Assembly (NCBI RefSeq): GCF_003813905.1
Contig: NZ_RPFJ01000005.1
Coordinates: 90,655-154,654, forward strand
Source of the DNA: Aureibaculum marinum
Lineage (GTDB): Bacteria > Bacteroidota > Bacteroidia > Flavobacteriales > Flavobacteriaceae
DNA: 64,000 bases
Direction: 5' to 3'
Shown here piece by piece: positions 17,633 to 27,209 of the stretch. Under the pieces are notes generated by a model. The model saw only the letters and a list, made by a program, of their open reading frames with translations, was not told where the DNA came from and made no database searches. Both the position numbers and the translations under genes were made by a program. The first letter of the stretch is position 1. Each line of letters begins with the position of its first letter.

Positions 17633-19561
17633 ATGAAAATAAGGCCATATATCTATTGTCTCTTGGTAATCATATCCTGTACAAGCTCTAAAAAGGAGCG
17701 TCCGAGTATTGCTGATACCTCCATAAAGTTTTCCGAAGTCACTGAAAAGGTGGGCTTAAAAACCGAAAACAATTGGAAATATGGGGGGCCAACTATTGCC
17801 GACATCAACAATGATGGTAAATATGATCTGTTGTTGGGAAATCACGATACTTCGCCGATTCAATTATTCTGGGCACAGGAAGACGATACGTTCGTAGAGC
17901 AAAAAGGACTTTTTCCCAAAGCGGATTTACATGGTATGGCAGCGGGCGATTATGATAAGGATGGCGATCTGGACATCTTAATTTCCTTGGGGGGTGGCAA
18001 TGGTACCACGCCACAGCCCCAACGTTTATTGAGGAACGACAATGGCAATTTTGTCGATGCCACCGAAGAAGCGGGACTCTCCGAAATGGGTGCCCGTGGA
18101 CGCTCGGTACGTTGGATAGACCTGGATAACGATGGCGATCTCGACTTTCTACAGATTAACGCCCAACAGATGGTCAATGAAGATATTCCAAGGAACATTT
18201 TGTTTGAAAACAATGGTGACGGAACCTTTACCTACAGAAAAAGTGAGGTTTTTGAAAACATTGATGCCGAACGCTTATTGATTACAGATTTTAACAATGA
18301 CGGCATATTGGACCTGTTGACCTTTTCACCGTACTCCCCTTTCCAATTTTGGAAAGGAAACAACGATTTCACTTTTACCAATCTTTCCCAAGAATGGTTG
18401 CCAGAAAATCTGCAAAGCATGGCACAGGTAAGCACCGTTGCCGAGGCCGATTTGGACAACGACGGCGACATGGACTACTACTTGGCCCGGGGGAAAAGCT
18501 ACTATCAAATTGCAAACAACTCCATTTCGTTCAACGAAGATGAAAAACGTTTGGATTTAAGGGACGAAGGCAATAAAAGTCATGATGGCATTACCTTTTA
18601 CGCCGATGCCGATATAGAATTATCGGATTTCTATCGATTTCCAAGAGGCCCGGAAAAGCCGCGTATTCCCTTGTTTATAGGTAACTCGAAAACCGAATAT
18701 AAAATGCCTTATGAAGTTCAAAAAGTAACCCAGACCGAAGCAAAGGGTTTTCCTGAAAACCTAGATAAAAGCGGTTGGTATCTGGGGTATTTGGGAGAAG
18801 GCAAATGGCGGTTGGAATGGTTGCTAAAATTGGATTTGGCCTGGGATGTTAGGGCCTCGATTATCGGGGTTACCAAAGTGGAACCGGACTGGGAACCACA
18901 GAACCTGGGCGTGCCGGATATATTGTTGGTCAATGAAGGAACTCATTTTAAAGATGCTTCTAGCAGCCTGCCCAAGGAAAGTCTTGAAAATAACTGGGGA
19001 ATTACAACGGCAGATTTTGATAACGACGGACTTAGCGATTTTTTCCTATATCGTTTTGGGGGATTGATCCAAAGAACGGAAGACGTTCTTTTAAAAAACA
19101 AGGGCAACCTACATTTTGAAGCCATTACCGATCACGGTGCCAATCACATCCCCGCCAAGGCCCATGGTGATATGGGAGCGGCCTTCGATTATAATCTAGA
19201 CGGTAAGGTTGATGTTCTAAGCGGTGATGACGACAATGGCCAATGGCTTCTCTACCAAAACAAAACCGATTCAAAAAATAACTATGTGTTCTTTTGGGTA
19301 GGAAATTCAAAATCGGGGGTTGATGCTTACGGAGCTAAAGTAAAGATAACAACGGCTTCTGGAAGTCAATTCAAACTAATTGGTTCGGGAAGTGCCTCGC
19401 ACGCCCAAAGCTTTTTGAATATGGTCCATTTTGGTCTGGGTAGGGATAATAAGATAGAAACTGCCGAAATAATTTGGAGGAACGGGGAAAGAGAATCCCT
19501 TTCAAATATCGATGTGAATACAGCGTATCAAATTCCCAACGAATTAAATAAAGGCAATTAA
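17633..19561 (+). CDS. FG-GAP/VCBS repeat lipoprotein with ASPIC/UnbV domain (CRTAC1-like)
   Basis: A 642-residue lipoprotein (lipobox cysteine in VIISCTSS). At least seven calcium-binding loops of the DxDxDG type are seen, among them DINNDGKYD, DYDKDGDLD, DLDNDGDLD, DFNNDGILD and DFDNDGLSD, which fold as a beta-propeller. The last 90 residues form an ASPIC/UnbV module (AYGAKVKI, SHAQSFLNMVHFGLG, IIWRNGERE). Such proteins are surface-exposed and are often found in polysaccharide loci, probably binding glycan or scaffolding enzymes; no catalytic site is known. A larger relative is at 38734-41796 and shares the same order of segments. The calcium loops are GC-rich, and composition matches the flanking agar genes. 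Confidence 0.8.
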   Translation: MKIRPYIYCLLVIISCTSSKKERPSIADTSIKFSEVTEKVGLKTENNWKYGGPTIADINNDGKYDLLLGNHDTSPIQLFWAQEDDTFVEQKGLFPKADLHGMAAGDYDKDGDLDILISLGGGNGTTPQPQRLLRNDNGNFVDATEEAGLSEMGARGRSVRWIDLDNDGDLDFLQINAQQMVNEDIPRNILFENNGDGTFTYRKSEVFENIDAERLLITDFNNDGILDLLTFSPYSPFQFWKGNNDFTFTNLSQEWLPENLQSMAQVSTVAEADLDNDGDMDYYLARGKSYYQIANNSISFNEDEKRLDLRDEGNKSHDGITFYADADIELSDFYRFPRGPEKPRIPLFIGNSKTEYKMPYEVQKVTQTEAKGFPENLDKSGWYLGYLGEGKWRLEWLLKLDLAWDVRASIIGVTKVEPDWEPQNLGVPDILLVNEGTHFKDASSSLPKESLENNWGITTADFDNDGLSDFFLYRFGGLIQRTEDVLLKNKGNLHFEAITDHGANHIPAKAHGDMGAAFDYNLDGKVDVLSGDDDNGQWLLYQNKTDSKNNYVFFWVGNSKSGVDAYGAKVKITTASGSQFKLIGSGSASHAQSFLNMVHFGLGRDNKIETAEIIWRNGERESLSNIDVNTAYQIPNELNKGN

Positions 19562-19566
19562 TACAT

Positions 19567-20337
19567 ATGAAAATGATAGGTTTAAAAATAAAAAATCGGA
19601 TAGGCTATATAGTAATCAATAAGCCAAAGGCAAACAGTTACGATATAGACTTTATGAAGCTAATGGCGGACATTATTGATGAAGCCGTTGCCAATGATGA
19701 AGTTAAGGTAATAGCGATAAAGAGCAAACTGAAAAAGTTCTTTTGTGCCGGGGCGGACATCAATATGTTTCAAAAAAACACGACCGACCAGAACAAAGAG
19801 ATGGTCAAGTACGCCAATTTGGTAGCCGAAAAATTGTCAAAAAGTCCTAAGATCACGGTTGCCCTTTTAAACGGGCACACCTTGGGCGGAGGTTTGGAAC
19901 TGGCCTTGGCCTGTGACATACGATTGGCTTCCGATGCCGAATATTTAATTGGGTTGCCCGAAGTGAAATTGGGACTAATGCCCGGAAATGGTGGAACCCA
20001 AAGGTTGATTCGACGCATCAACTTAAGCAGGGCCTTGGAGTTTTTATTGAACGGAGATCCTATAACTCCAGATCAGGCCTTCGAAATCGGTTTGGTGCAT
20101 CAGTTCTATCCCGAATCGGAATTCAATACGTTAACCGCAGAATATTTGGAAAAATTGGCTTCCGGTCCTGCACAGGCCATGAGTGCCATAAAACAAGCAG
20201 TCTACCAGGGCAGCGAAATGTCTTTGGAAGAAGGATTGCAATTGGAAACCGAATTGGCCAACTCCTTATACGACACCGATGACGCAAAAGAAGGATTAAA
20301 ATCCTTTGTTGAAAGAAGAAAACCAACCTATAAATAG
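19567..20337 (+). CDS. enoyl-CoA hydratase/isomerase family protein
   Basis: A 256-residue crotonase-fold protein. Both hydratase glutamates are present: one in the oxyanion loop [15 protein letters not shown] (about residue 118) and one in [15 protein letters not shown] (about residue 138). CoA binding is indicated by [10 protein letters not shown]. It should hydrate or dehydrate a CoA thioester. Its place in an agar operon is unusual: it sits five bases after an FG-GAP lipoprotein gene and nine before an aldehyde dehydrogenase, and two class III CoA-transferases follow. Fatty-acid beta-oxidation partners (thiolase, acyl-CoA dehydrogenase) are absent, so a dedicated substrate is likely. An ATG at 19573 is an alternative start two codons in. 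Confidence 0.85.
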   Translation: MKMIGLKIKNRIGYIVINKPKANSYDIDFMKLMADIIDEAVANDEVKVIAIKSKLKKFFCAGADINMFQKNTTDQNKEMVKYANLVAEKLSKSPKITVALLNGHTLGGGLELALACDIRLASDAEYLIGLPEVKLGLMPGNGGTQRLIRRINLSRALEFLLNGDPITPDQAFEIGLVHQFYPESEFNTLTAEYLEKLASGPAQAMSAIKQAVYQGSEMSLEEGLQLETELANSLYDTDDAKEGLKSFVERRKPTYK

Positions 20338-20345
20338 TTCAAAAA

Positions 20346-21788
20346 ATGGAAAAGATATATCATACTTATATCAATGGTGAATGGATCAAGAAAAGTTCAG
20401 GCGACAAAATAGAAGTTGAAAACCCCGCTACGGGAGAAGTCTTTGCTACCATGTACACGAGTACTATCGACGAGACCCAACTAGCATTGGAAGCGGCCGA
20501 AAAAGCCCAATTTGCCTGGCAAATGTTACCTGCCCAGGAAAGGGCGAACTATTTGTACGCTATCGTCGATAAATTAAAGGAAGAGAAAGAGCACTTTGCC
20601 AAGTTATTGGTAATGGAGCAAGGAAAAACCTTGGTAGAAGCCCGATATGAAGTTGATGATACCATTAGGTATATAACCTATTCCGCGGAAGCGGGAAGAA
20701 GGATCCAAGGAGCCATTTTTCCTTCCGAAGCCCCTAACGAACAACTGTCTATCCACAAAGTGCCCTACGGTGTTACGGTCGGACTTATGGCCTTTAATTA
20801 TCCCTTGGCCTTGATCGGACGCAAAATCGGTCCGGCCTTGATTACGGGTAACACAATGGTCATAAAACCTTCCGAATTAACGCCTGTGACAGCATCGGAA
20901 TTTTGTAGGGTCGTGCATGAAGCGGGACTCCCAAAAGGGGTTATTGGCATGGTCGTTGGCTATGGCCATGATGTTGGGGCCTATTTGGTGGAAAATCCCA
21001 TTACAAAACTAATTTCCATGACCGGAAGTACACGAGCGGGACAGGCCATTTACAAAGCGGCTTCACAAAATATTGCAGGTTTGGTTCTGGAGCTTGGTGG
21101 AAAAGCCCCTTTTATCGTATTGGAAGATGCGGATATCGACAAAGCCGTCGAGGCTGCCGCTATCTCCCGCTACGCCAATTGCGGCCAGGTATGTATCTGT
21201 AACGAAATGGTGTTCGTAGATGAAAAAATTGTAGACGAGTTCACCGAAAAACTTATAAAACGGGTCAAAAAAATTAGAGTTGGAGACCCGATGACCGATG
21301 TGGATATGGGCCCTAGCTTAAGCCCCAAGGGACTCGAGCACATCGAAAATATTGTAAAGGAAAACCTGGCCCAGGGTGCCAATTTGGTGCTGGGAGGAAA
21401 ACGTCCTGAAGGAAAACAATTTGAAAAGGGCAATTGGTACGAACCTACCGTGCTTACCGATGTTAAACCCGGGCAGGCAACGGTTCAAGAAGAAATGTTC
21501 GGACCTGTGCTACCCATTGTAAAAATAAAAGGGTACGAAGAAGCCAAAGAGTTGTTGAACAAACGGGAGGATAGCCTATCGGCATACTTGTATACGCAAA
21601 ACCACAAATTGATCATGCGTTCCATACAAGAATTCCAAACCGGGACCATATTTATAAACAAACCTATTGTGGGGTACATACAAGGCTACCATTCCGGACA
21701 CAAAAAAGCGGGATTCGGAGGGGAAGACGGTGTTTATGGTATTGAGCAGTACTTACAAAAACGAACAATTTACATGAGTTACGAATAA
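20346..21788 (+). CDS. NAD(P)-dependent aldehyde dehydrogenase, AldA-like
   Basis: A 480-residue aldehyde dehydrogenase of the lactaldehyde/glycolaldehyde type. The NAD-binding GSTRAG segment (near residue 227), the catalytic glutamate in [11 protein letters not shown] and the nucleophile in [10 protein letters not shown] are all present. The cysteine-rich CxVCxCNE motif is shared with the anhydrogalactose dehydrogenase at 55997-57451, its paralogue in the other arm of the locus. It oxidises an aldehyde to an acid, which a CoA-transferase two genes downstream could then activate. The substrate could be lactaldehyde, a sugar-derived aldehyde or L-anhydrogalactose itself. Spacing to neighbours is 8 and 3 bases. 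Confidence 0.85.
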   Translation: MEKIYHTYINGEWIKKSSGDKIEVENPATGEVFATMYTSTIDETQLALEAAEKAQFAWQMLPAQERANYLYAIVDKLKEEKEHFAKLLVMEQGKTLVEARYEVDDTIRYITYSAEAGRRIQGAIFPSEAPNEQLSIHKVPYGVTVGLMAFNYPLALIGRKIGPALITGNTMVIKPSELTPVTASEFCRVVHEAGLPKGVIGMVVGYGHDVGAYLVENPITKLISMTGSTRAGQAIYKAASQNIAGLVLELGGKAPFIVLEDADIDKAVEAAAISRYANCGQVCICNEMVFVDEKIVDEFTEKLIKRVKKIRVGDPMTDVDMGPSLSPKGLEHIENIVKENLAQGANLVLGGKRPEGKQFEKGNWYEPTVLTDVKPGQATVQEEMFGPVLPIVKIKGYEEAKELLNKREDSLSAYLYTQNHKLIMRSIQEFQTGTIFINKPIVGYIQGYHSGHKKAGFGGEDGVYGIEQYLQKRTIYMSYE

Positions 21789-21791
21789 ATT

Positions 21792-22937
21792 ATGAAACAA
21801 CTTAAAGGCATTACATGGAACCACAGTCGAGGTTTCACATCAATAGTCGCTTGTGCACAGCGATTTTCAGAATTAAACCCAGATGTGGATATTGTTTGGG
21901 AAAAGCGATCTCTACAAGCTTTTGCCGATGAACCCATAGATCAATTGGCAAAACGGTACGATTTTTTAATCATTGATCACCCTTGGACAGGTTTCGCGGC
22001 ACGAACAGAGGTCATTTTGCCTTTGAACGATTATTTGTCGGAGGCCTATTTAAAAGATCAGGAAATAAACTCGGTCGGCAAGTCCCACGAAAGTTATTCC
22101 ATCAATGGTAAACAATGGGCCTTGGCTATTGATGCTGCTACACCTGTCGCAGCAAGCAGACCAGATTTATTTGAAAAATTGAATCTAAAATTTCCAGAAA
22201 CCTTTGATGATTTAATAGAATTATCAAAAACAGGCAAGGTGGCTATTCCTGGTATTCCACAAGATACGCTGATGAGTTTTTATATGGTATGCTCCACGTT
22301 AGGTGAGGATGTCTGCCAAAGCAAGGAACGGGTCATTTCAGAAGAAATTGGAATAAAGGCCTTGGAACTACTTCGCGAACTGGGGCAATATATAAAGCCC
22401 GAAAATTACAACTTCAACCCCATAAAGGTATATGAGGCAATGACCTTGACCGATGACTACATTCATAGTCCGTTCGCTTACGGCTACACCAACTATTCCC
22501 GTCAAGGCTATGCCCGAAAACAGTTAAAGTTCCACGATATGGTCGCCATCGATGGACAAAAACTGATTACCACCTTGGGAGGAACCGGTTTGGCCATTTC
22601 AGCGGATAGCAAGCACAAGGAAATTGCAGGAAAATTTGTGGAGTATGTAGGTTCTGAAAACACCCAAAAAGGGGTGTTCTTCGATAATGGGGGGCAACCG
22701 GGGCATAGACAGGCTTGGCTCGACAAACGGGCAAATGACCTAACGGACAATTTCTTTATGGATACCTTACCAGCATTAGATCGTGCTTTTTTAAGGCCCC
22801 GCTACCATGGCCATATGTATTTTCAAGATAGGGCCGGTGCACCTATTAGGGAATATATGATCAATGGCGGCGATGCTAAAAAGCTTCTTAACCAACTCAA
22901 TGAACTTTATATTAAATCTTTAAAGGAACTGTTATGA
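21792..22937 (+). CDS. ABC-type solute-binding protein fold without signal peptide
   Basis: A 381-residue protein related to extracellular carbohydrate-binding proteins (family 1 type). It opens MKQLKGITWNHSRGFTSI, with no hydrophobic stretch and no lipobox, so it should stay in the cytoplasm. Family features include the mid-region LNLKFPETFDDLIELSK, the hinge-region GGTGLAISADSKHKEIAGKFVEYV and the C-terminal helix. No ABC permease or ATPase gene is near. The gene overlaps the downstream CoA-transferase by four bases, so the two are translationally coupled. The protein may bind a soluble metabolite or have been recruited as an enzyme or partner subunit for the CoA module; this is inference. 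Confidence 0.75.
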   Translation: MKQLKGITWNHSRGFTSIVACAQRFSELNPDVDIVWEKRSLQAFADEPIDQLAKRYDFLIIDHPWTGFAARTEVILPLNDYLSEAYLKDQEINSVGKSHESYSINGKQWALAIDAATPVAASRPDLFEKLNLKFPETFDDLIELSKTGKVAIPGIPQDTLMSFYMVCSTLGEDVCQSKERVISEEIGIKALELLRELGQYIKPENYNFNPIKVYEAMTLTDDYIHSPFAYGYTNYSRQGYARKQLKFHDMVAIDGQKLITTLGGTGLAISADSKHKEIAGKFVEYVGSENTQKGVFFDNGGQPGHRQAWLDKRANDLTDNFFMDTLPALDRAFLRPRYHGHMYFQDRAGAPIREYMINGGDAKKLLNQLNELYIKSLKELL

Positions 22938-24079
22938 AGTTACCATTGGAAGGTATATTGGTGCTTGAATTTTCCCAATTCATGGCCGGTCCCTCGGCGG
23001 GTTTACGTCTAGCAGACCTAGGGGCAAGGGTCATTAAGGTCGAAAGGCCCGGTTCTGGAGAAGCAGGTAGAAAAATTGCGTTAAAAAACCTGTTCAAGGA
23101 CGGAAGCAGTTTGGTCTTCCATACGGCAAACAGAAACAAAGAGTCGTACACCGCCAACCTCAAGGATGCCGAAGATTTGGCCCGCGTTAAAAAATTAATA
23201 GCAAAGGCCGATGTAATGACCCATAACTTTCGACCTGGAGTGATGGAAAAAATAGGTTTGGACTATAAAACGGTACAGCAGATCAATCCCAAATTGGTGT
23301 ACGCTACCGTTACGGGCTATGGCACAAAAGGGGAATGGGTAAAAAAACCAGGACAGGATTTGTTGATTCAATGCATGTCGGGATTCGCCAACTTGACCGG
23401 AAACAAAGACGATAACCCCATACCCGTTGGGGCCGCCGTGTCCGATTTAATTACCGGAACCCATTTAACCCATGGAATTTTGGCGAGCCTTTTAAAACGT
23501 TCAAAGACCAATAAAGGTGCTTTGGTTGAAGTAAGTTTATTGGAATCGACATTAGACATTCAGTTTGAACTTATTACGGGGTATTTATATGACAACGGGC
23601 AAAAACCCAACAGGGCAAAACAAGGAAATGCACATGCCTATTTAGGTGCCCCTTATGGGGTTTATAAAACAAAAGATGGGTACTTGTCCTTGGCAATGGG
23701 ATCTCTGACCGATTTAGCAAAGGTTTTAAAAACATCGGCCCTAGATTCTTATAAAGACCCTACTTCCTGGTACGGGAAACGGGATGAAATAATGGATATT
23801 CTCCGCGGTATTTTAATTCAAAAAAACACACAAGATTGGTTGGGTCTATTGGAACCTAATGGTATTTGGTGTTCCGATGTTTTTGATTACGAGACGCTCT
23901 TAAACCACGAAGCTTTTAAAGTGTTGCAAATGGACCAGAAACTACCGTTGCCTTCTGGAGAGGAAATACACACCACTCGTTGCCCTATACGATTGAATGA
24001 CAAAAAGCTTTTTAGCAAAAAAGCGGCCCCAAGAGTAGGCCAAGATACAGAAGCAATTATTAAAGAATTTAATCTATAG
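22934..24079 (+). CDS. class III (CaiB/BaiF) CoA-transferase, subunit or paralogue 1
   Basis: A 381-residue family III CoA-transferase, which moves CoA between carboxylic acids through an aspartyl-CoA intermediate and folds as interlocked dimers. Seen are the N-terminal [42 protein letters not shown], and the segment [20 protein letters not shown] with the predicted catalytic aspartate. Length is typical. The next gene is a close paralogue five bases on, like the two-subunit transferases for malate or benzylsuccinate. The acid it activates is not known. In context it may take the acid made by the aldehyde dehydrogenase three genes upstream. Confidence 0.85.
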   Translation: MKLPLEGILVLEFSQFMAGPSAGLRLADLGARVIKVERPGSGEAGRKIALKNLFKDGSSLVFHTANRNKESYTANLKDAEDLARVKKLIAKADVMTHNFRPGVMEKIGLDYKTVQQINPKLVYATVTGYGTKGEWVKKPGQDLLIQCMSGFANLTGNKDDNPIPVGAAVSDLITGTHLTHGILASLLKRSKTNKGALVEVSLLESTLDIQFELITGYLYDNGQKPNRAKQGNAHAYLGAPYGVYKTKDGYLSLAMGSLTDLAKVLKTSALDSYKDPTSWYGKRDEIMDILRGILIQKNTQDWLGLLEPNGIWCSDVFDYETLLNHEAFKVLQMDQKLPLPSGEEIHTTRCPIRLNDKKLFSKKAAPRVGQDTEAIIKEFNL

Positions 24080-24083
24080 CCCC

Positions 24084-25235
24084 ATGAAACCTTTAGAAGA
24101 TATTTTAGTTATAGATTTAAGCCAATTCTTATCGGCTCCCTCCGCCACTCTACGGTTGGCCGATTTAGGGGCAAGGGTAATCAAAATAGAAAAACCCGAA
24201 ACGGGGGATATTGGTCGCCAATTGAGTGCCGCTAATCTAAAAATAAACAACGAATCCCCTTTGTTTGTTCCTGTTAACAGAAACAAGGAAAGTTTTGAGG
24301 CCGATTTAAAAAGAGATCTTGACAAACAGCGTGTCTTAAAATTGATTGAAAAAGCGGACGTTCTGGTTCATAATTTTAGACCGGGTGTTGTAGAACGTTT
24401 GGGCTTTGATTATGAATTCATTAAAAAAATAAACCCGGGAATCGTGTATGGCGAAATTTCGGGCTATGGAGAGGAAGGACCTTGGGCTAATAAACCGGGA
24501 CAGGACCTGTTGGTACAATCGCTATCGGGTTTGACCTGGCTAAACGGTAATGCCGGTAGCGGTCCCACACCCGTCGGATTGGCCATTGCCGATATTCTAT
24601 CGGGTTCACATTTGGCACAGGGCATTTTGGCCGCCTTGCTTAAAAAAGCTACCACTGGCGAAGGATCTAAAGTATCCGTAAGTATGCTGGAATCCATTAT
24701 CGACTTCCAATTTGAATCGATTACCACGTATTTTCACGATGGTGGAGAGCCTACAGTCCGACCAAGAAGCAATAGTGCCCACGCCTATTTAGGGGCTCCT
24801 TATGGGGTTTACAAGACCCAAAATGGGTATTTGGCCTTGGCGATGGGATCCATTCCCGGTATAGGAGGTTTGATTGGATGTGATGAATTGGATGATTACC
24901 AAGAACCTGAAAGTTGGTTTACCAAACGTGATGAAATAAAAACGATCTTGGCCGATAAATTGAGCACCAATACCACGGAGCATTGGTTATCCATTTTAGA
25001 ACCAGCGGATATTTGGTGTGCCAAAGTGATGGATTGGGAGACACTTTTTAATCAAGAAGGATTTAAGGCATTGAATATGATTCAGAATGTAACCATGGGC
25101 GATGGCTTTGAGTATAAAACAACTAGATGCCCTATAAAAATTGACGGAGAATATTTTACATCGCCATTGGGTGCCCCAAAATTAGGGGAACATACAAATC
25201 AAATTTCATCTAAGTTTAATATTTCTTTTAAATAA
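24084..25235 (+). CDS. class III (CaiB/BaiF) CoA-transferase, subunit or paralogue 2
   Basis: A 383-residue paralogue of the preceding gene, collinear along its whole length. The matching segments are [42 protein letters not shown] and [20 protein letters not shown], with the aspartate conserved. Both copies therefore look catalytically competent, which distinguishes them from pairs where one subunit has lost its aspartate. Tandem duplication followed by specialisation into a hetero-oligomer is the simplest reading. It is the last GC-richer gene of the block; composition drops sharply at the next gene, thirteen bases on. Confidence 0.85.
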   Translation: MKPLEDILVIDLSQFLSAPSATLRLADLGARVIKIEKPETGDIGRQLSAANLKINNESPLFVPVNRNKESFEADLKRDLDKQRVLKLIEKADVLVHNFRPGVVERLGFDYEFIKKINPGIVYGEISGYGEEGPWANKPGQDLLVQSLSGLTWLNGNAGSGPTPVGLAIADILSGSHLAQGILAALLKKATTGEGSKVSVSMLESIIDFQFESITTYFHDGGEPTVRPRSNSAHAYLGAPYGVYKTQNGYLALAMGSIPGIGGLIGCDELDDYQEPESWFTKRDEIKTILADKLSTNTTEHWLSILEPADIWCAKVMDWETLFNQEGFKALNMIQNVTMGDGFEYKTTRCPIKIDGEYFTSPLGAPKLGEHTNQISSKFNISFK

Positions 25236-25247
25236 AGTTATTTAATA

Positions 25248-27209
25248 ATGAAAAGAAGAATTTTTTTTAAAAAAACGGCAAAAGGAGCTCTCGGAGCAAC
25301 AATTATACCCTTAATAGGTAATTCTTGTACATCATCAAACAAGATTATTAGCCAATCTAATATAGAAAAGGATTTTCCATATGGTAATACAAATCCTAAA
25401 CAATGGCATAAAATGGGATCAGGAAAAAGACCTAGACCAAACAGAAAAAAAACAGTAACCTATGATGTAGCTGTAATTGGTGGAGGTGCAGCAGGAATGT
25501 GTGCTGCAGTCGCTGCAGCACGTAATGGATCAAAAGTAGTTTTAATTCAAGACAGACCAGTTTTAGGAGGAAATTCTTCAAGTGAAATTCGTGTTCATTT
25601 AAATGGTGTAAATCAATTAAAAAATGGACTACCTGAACGTGAAACAGGTATAATTGAAGAAATTTTACTTCATAATAGATTTTATAATCCTCAAGATTCT
25701 TATCCTGTTTGGGATCATATTCTCTATGATTTTATAACAAAAGAACCTAATATTGATTTAAAACTTAACACCTCTGCTATACGAGCTATAATGTCTGGTG
25801 ACAAAATAGAAGCTGCCTACTGTTGGCAAATGACAACAGAAACAGAATTTACTGTAAAAGCAAAAATTTTTATAGATTGTTCTGGAGATGGATTGTTAGG
25901 AGCAACTGCAGGAGCATTATATAGAACTGGAAGAGAAGCATCTTCAGAATTTAACGAAAAATATGCACCTAAAGTAGCCGACGGTTGGCAAATGGGCTCA
26001 ACGGTTTTATTAGGATCAAAAGATATGGGGAAACCAATGCCTTTTGAGCCACCACATTTTGCTATTAAATACGATGCAGAAAAATCACATCCAGGAAGAA
26101 ATTTAATACCATTTGAATTAGGGTTTTGGTGGGTAGAATTAGGAAGTGATGATGATATAATTGGAGATTATGAAGATAATAAACACGCTTTAATGGGGTA
26201 TGCATATGGTGTTTGGGATTATTTAAAAAACTCTGGCAAGTTTCCAGAAACCGAAAATTATGCTTTAGATTGGGTTTCTTCTTTACCAGGTAAGCGTGAG
26301 AGTAGAAGATTTATTGGAGATTATATACTGTGTGAACCAGACATGTTAGGAAATAAACAATTTCCTGATGCAGTAGCTTATGGAGGTTGGTCTTTAGATG
26401 AGCACAATCCCGGAGGAATTACAAATTTAAGTGAACCACCTAGTTATTTTCATGAAGAGTTTGAACAGCCATACCAAATTCCTTTTCGCTGTTTATATTC
26501 TAAAAATGTGCCTAACTTACTTTTTGCTGGCAGAAATATAAGTCAAACCCATATAGCTTTGTCATCTACTCGTATTATGGCAACCTGTGCATTAGAAGGC
26601 CAAGCCGTTGGTACTGCAGCAGCTTTATGTCTAAAAAAGAAGGTTTTACCACGCGAACTTGGACAAAAACATATTAAAATATTACAAGAACAACTGTTAA
26701 GAGATGATGTTTTCATTCCAAATAGACCTGCTAAAGATGAAACAAATTTAGTAAAGAAAGCCAGTATAATTTTTGCATCAAGTACATCATCTGGTGAAGC
26801 TAATTTATTAAACGATGGGTGGTCAAGAGATTATAATGGTAAAATTCATCATTGGAAATCTGAAGATTTACCAGCTGAAGTACAAATAGAATGGGAAGAA
26901 CGCATTAGTTTATCAAGCATAGAGATAAAATGTGACACTAATGTTAAGCGGAATATTATGATGCGTAGAGATAGGTTAGAGAATGATATCTACAGCACAA
27001 AAGTACCTAAAGAATTAGTTAAAGCTCTATATATCGAAGCACGAATAAATGGTGAATGGGTAAAAATTGGTGAAATAGACAAAAATAAAACACGATTAAT
27101 TAAGTTTAATTTTAAAACTATAAAAACAACAGCAATTCGAATCAATCTTAGAGAAACTTATGGTGATAAAAAAGTTAAACTTTTTGAAGTTAAATGTTAT
27201 TCAAAATGA
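25248..27209 (+). CDS. exported FAD-dependent oxidoreductase (PF12831 type) with discoidin-like C-terminus
   Basis: A 653-residue flavoprotein. The N-terminus MKRRIFFKKTAKGALGATI is Tat-like (twin arginine) and is followed by a lipobox-like GNSC near residue 27, so the folded enzyme is probably exported. The FAD motif is AVIGGGAAGMCAAVAAARNGS, then VLGGNSSSEIRVHLNG, typical of PF12831 FAD_oxidored. The last 150 residues have no flavin motif and look like a galactose-binding/discoidin beta-sandwich. The next gene overlaps by 16 bases and encodes an FMN-binding-like protein, so the two are likely redox partners. The substrate is unknown. Composition is much more AT-rich than the five genes upstream, indicating a separate origin. 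Confidence 0.8.
   Translation: MKRRIFFKKTAKGALGATIIPLIGNSCTSSNKIISQSNIEKDFPYGNTNPKQWHKMGSGKRPRPNRKKTVTYDVAVIGGGAAGMCAAVAAARNGSKVVLIQDRPVLGGNSSSEIRVHLNGVNQLKNGLPERETGIIEEILLHNRFYNPQDSYPVWDHILYDFITKEPNIDLKLNTSAIRAIMSGDKIEAAYCWQMTTETEFTVKAKIFIDCSGDGLLGATAGALYRTGREASSEFNEKYAPKVADGWQMGSTVLLGSKDMGKPMPFEPPHFAIKYDAEKSHPGRNLIPFELGFWWVELGSDDDIIGDYEDNKHALMGYAYGVWDYLKNSGKFPETENYALDWVSSLPGKRESRRFIGDYILCEPDMLGNKQFPDAVAYGGWSLDEHNPGGITNLSEPPSYFHEEFEQPYQIPFRCLYSKNVPNLLFAGRNISQTHIALSSTRIMATCALEGQAVGTAAALCLKKKVLPRELGQKHIKILQEQLLRDDVFIPNRPAKDETNLVKKASIIFASSTSSGEANLLNDGWSRDYNGKIHHWKSEDLPAEVQIEWEERISLSSIEIKCDTNVKRNIMMRRDRLENDIYSTKVPKELVKALYIEARINGEWVKIGEIDKNKTRLIKFNFKTIKTTAIRINLRETYGDKKVKLFEVKCYSK

Noticed and set aside
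17805..19310. Several open frames of 60-87 codons on both strands inside the FG-GAP gene
   Set aside because: They arise from the repetitive GAT/AAC calcium-loop codons of the real gene in other frames; no protein-like composition or start context.
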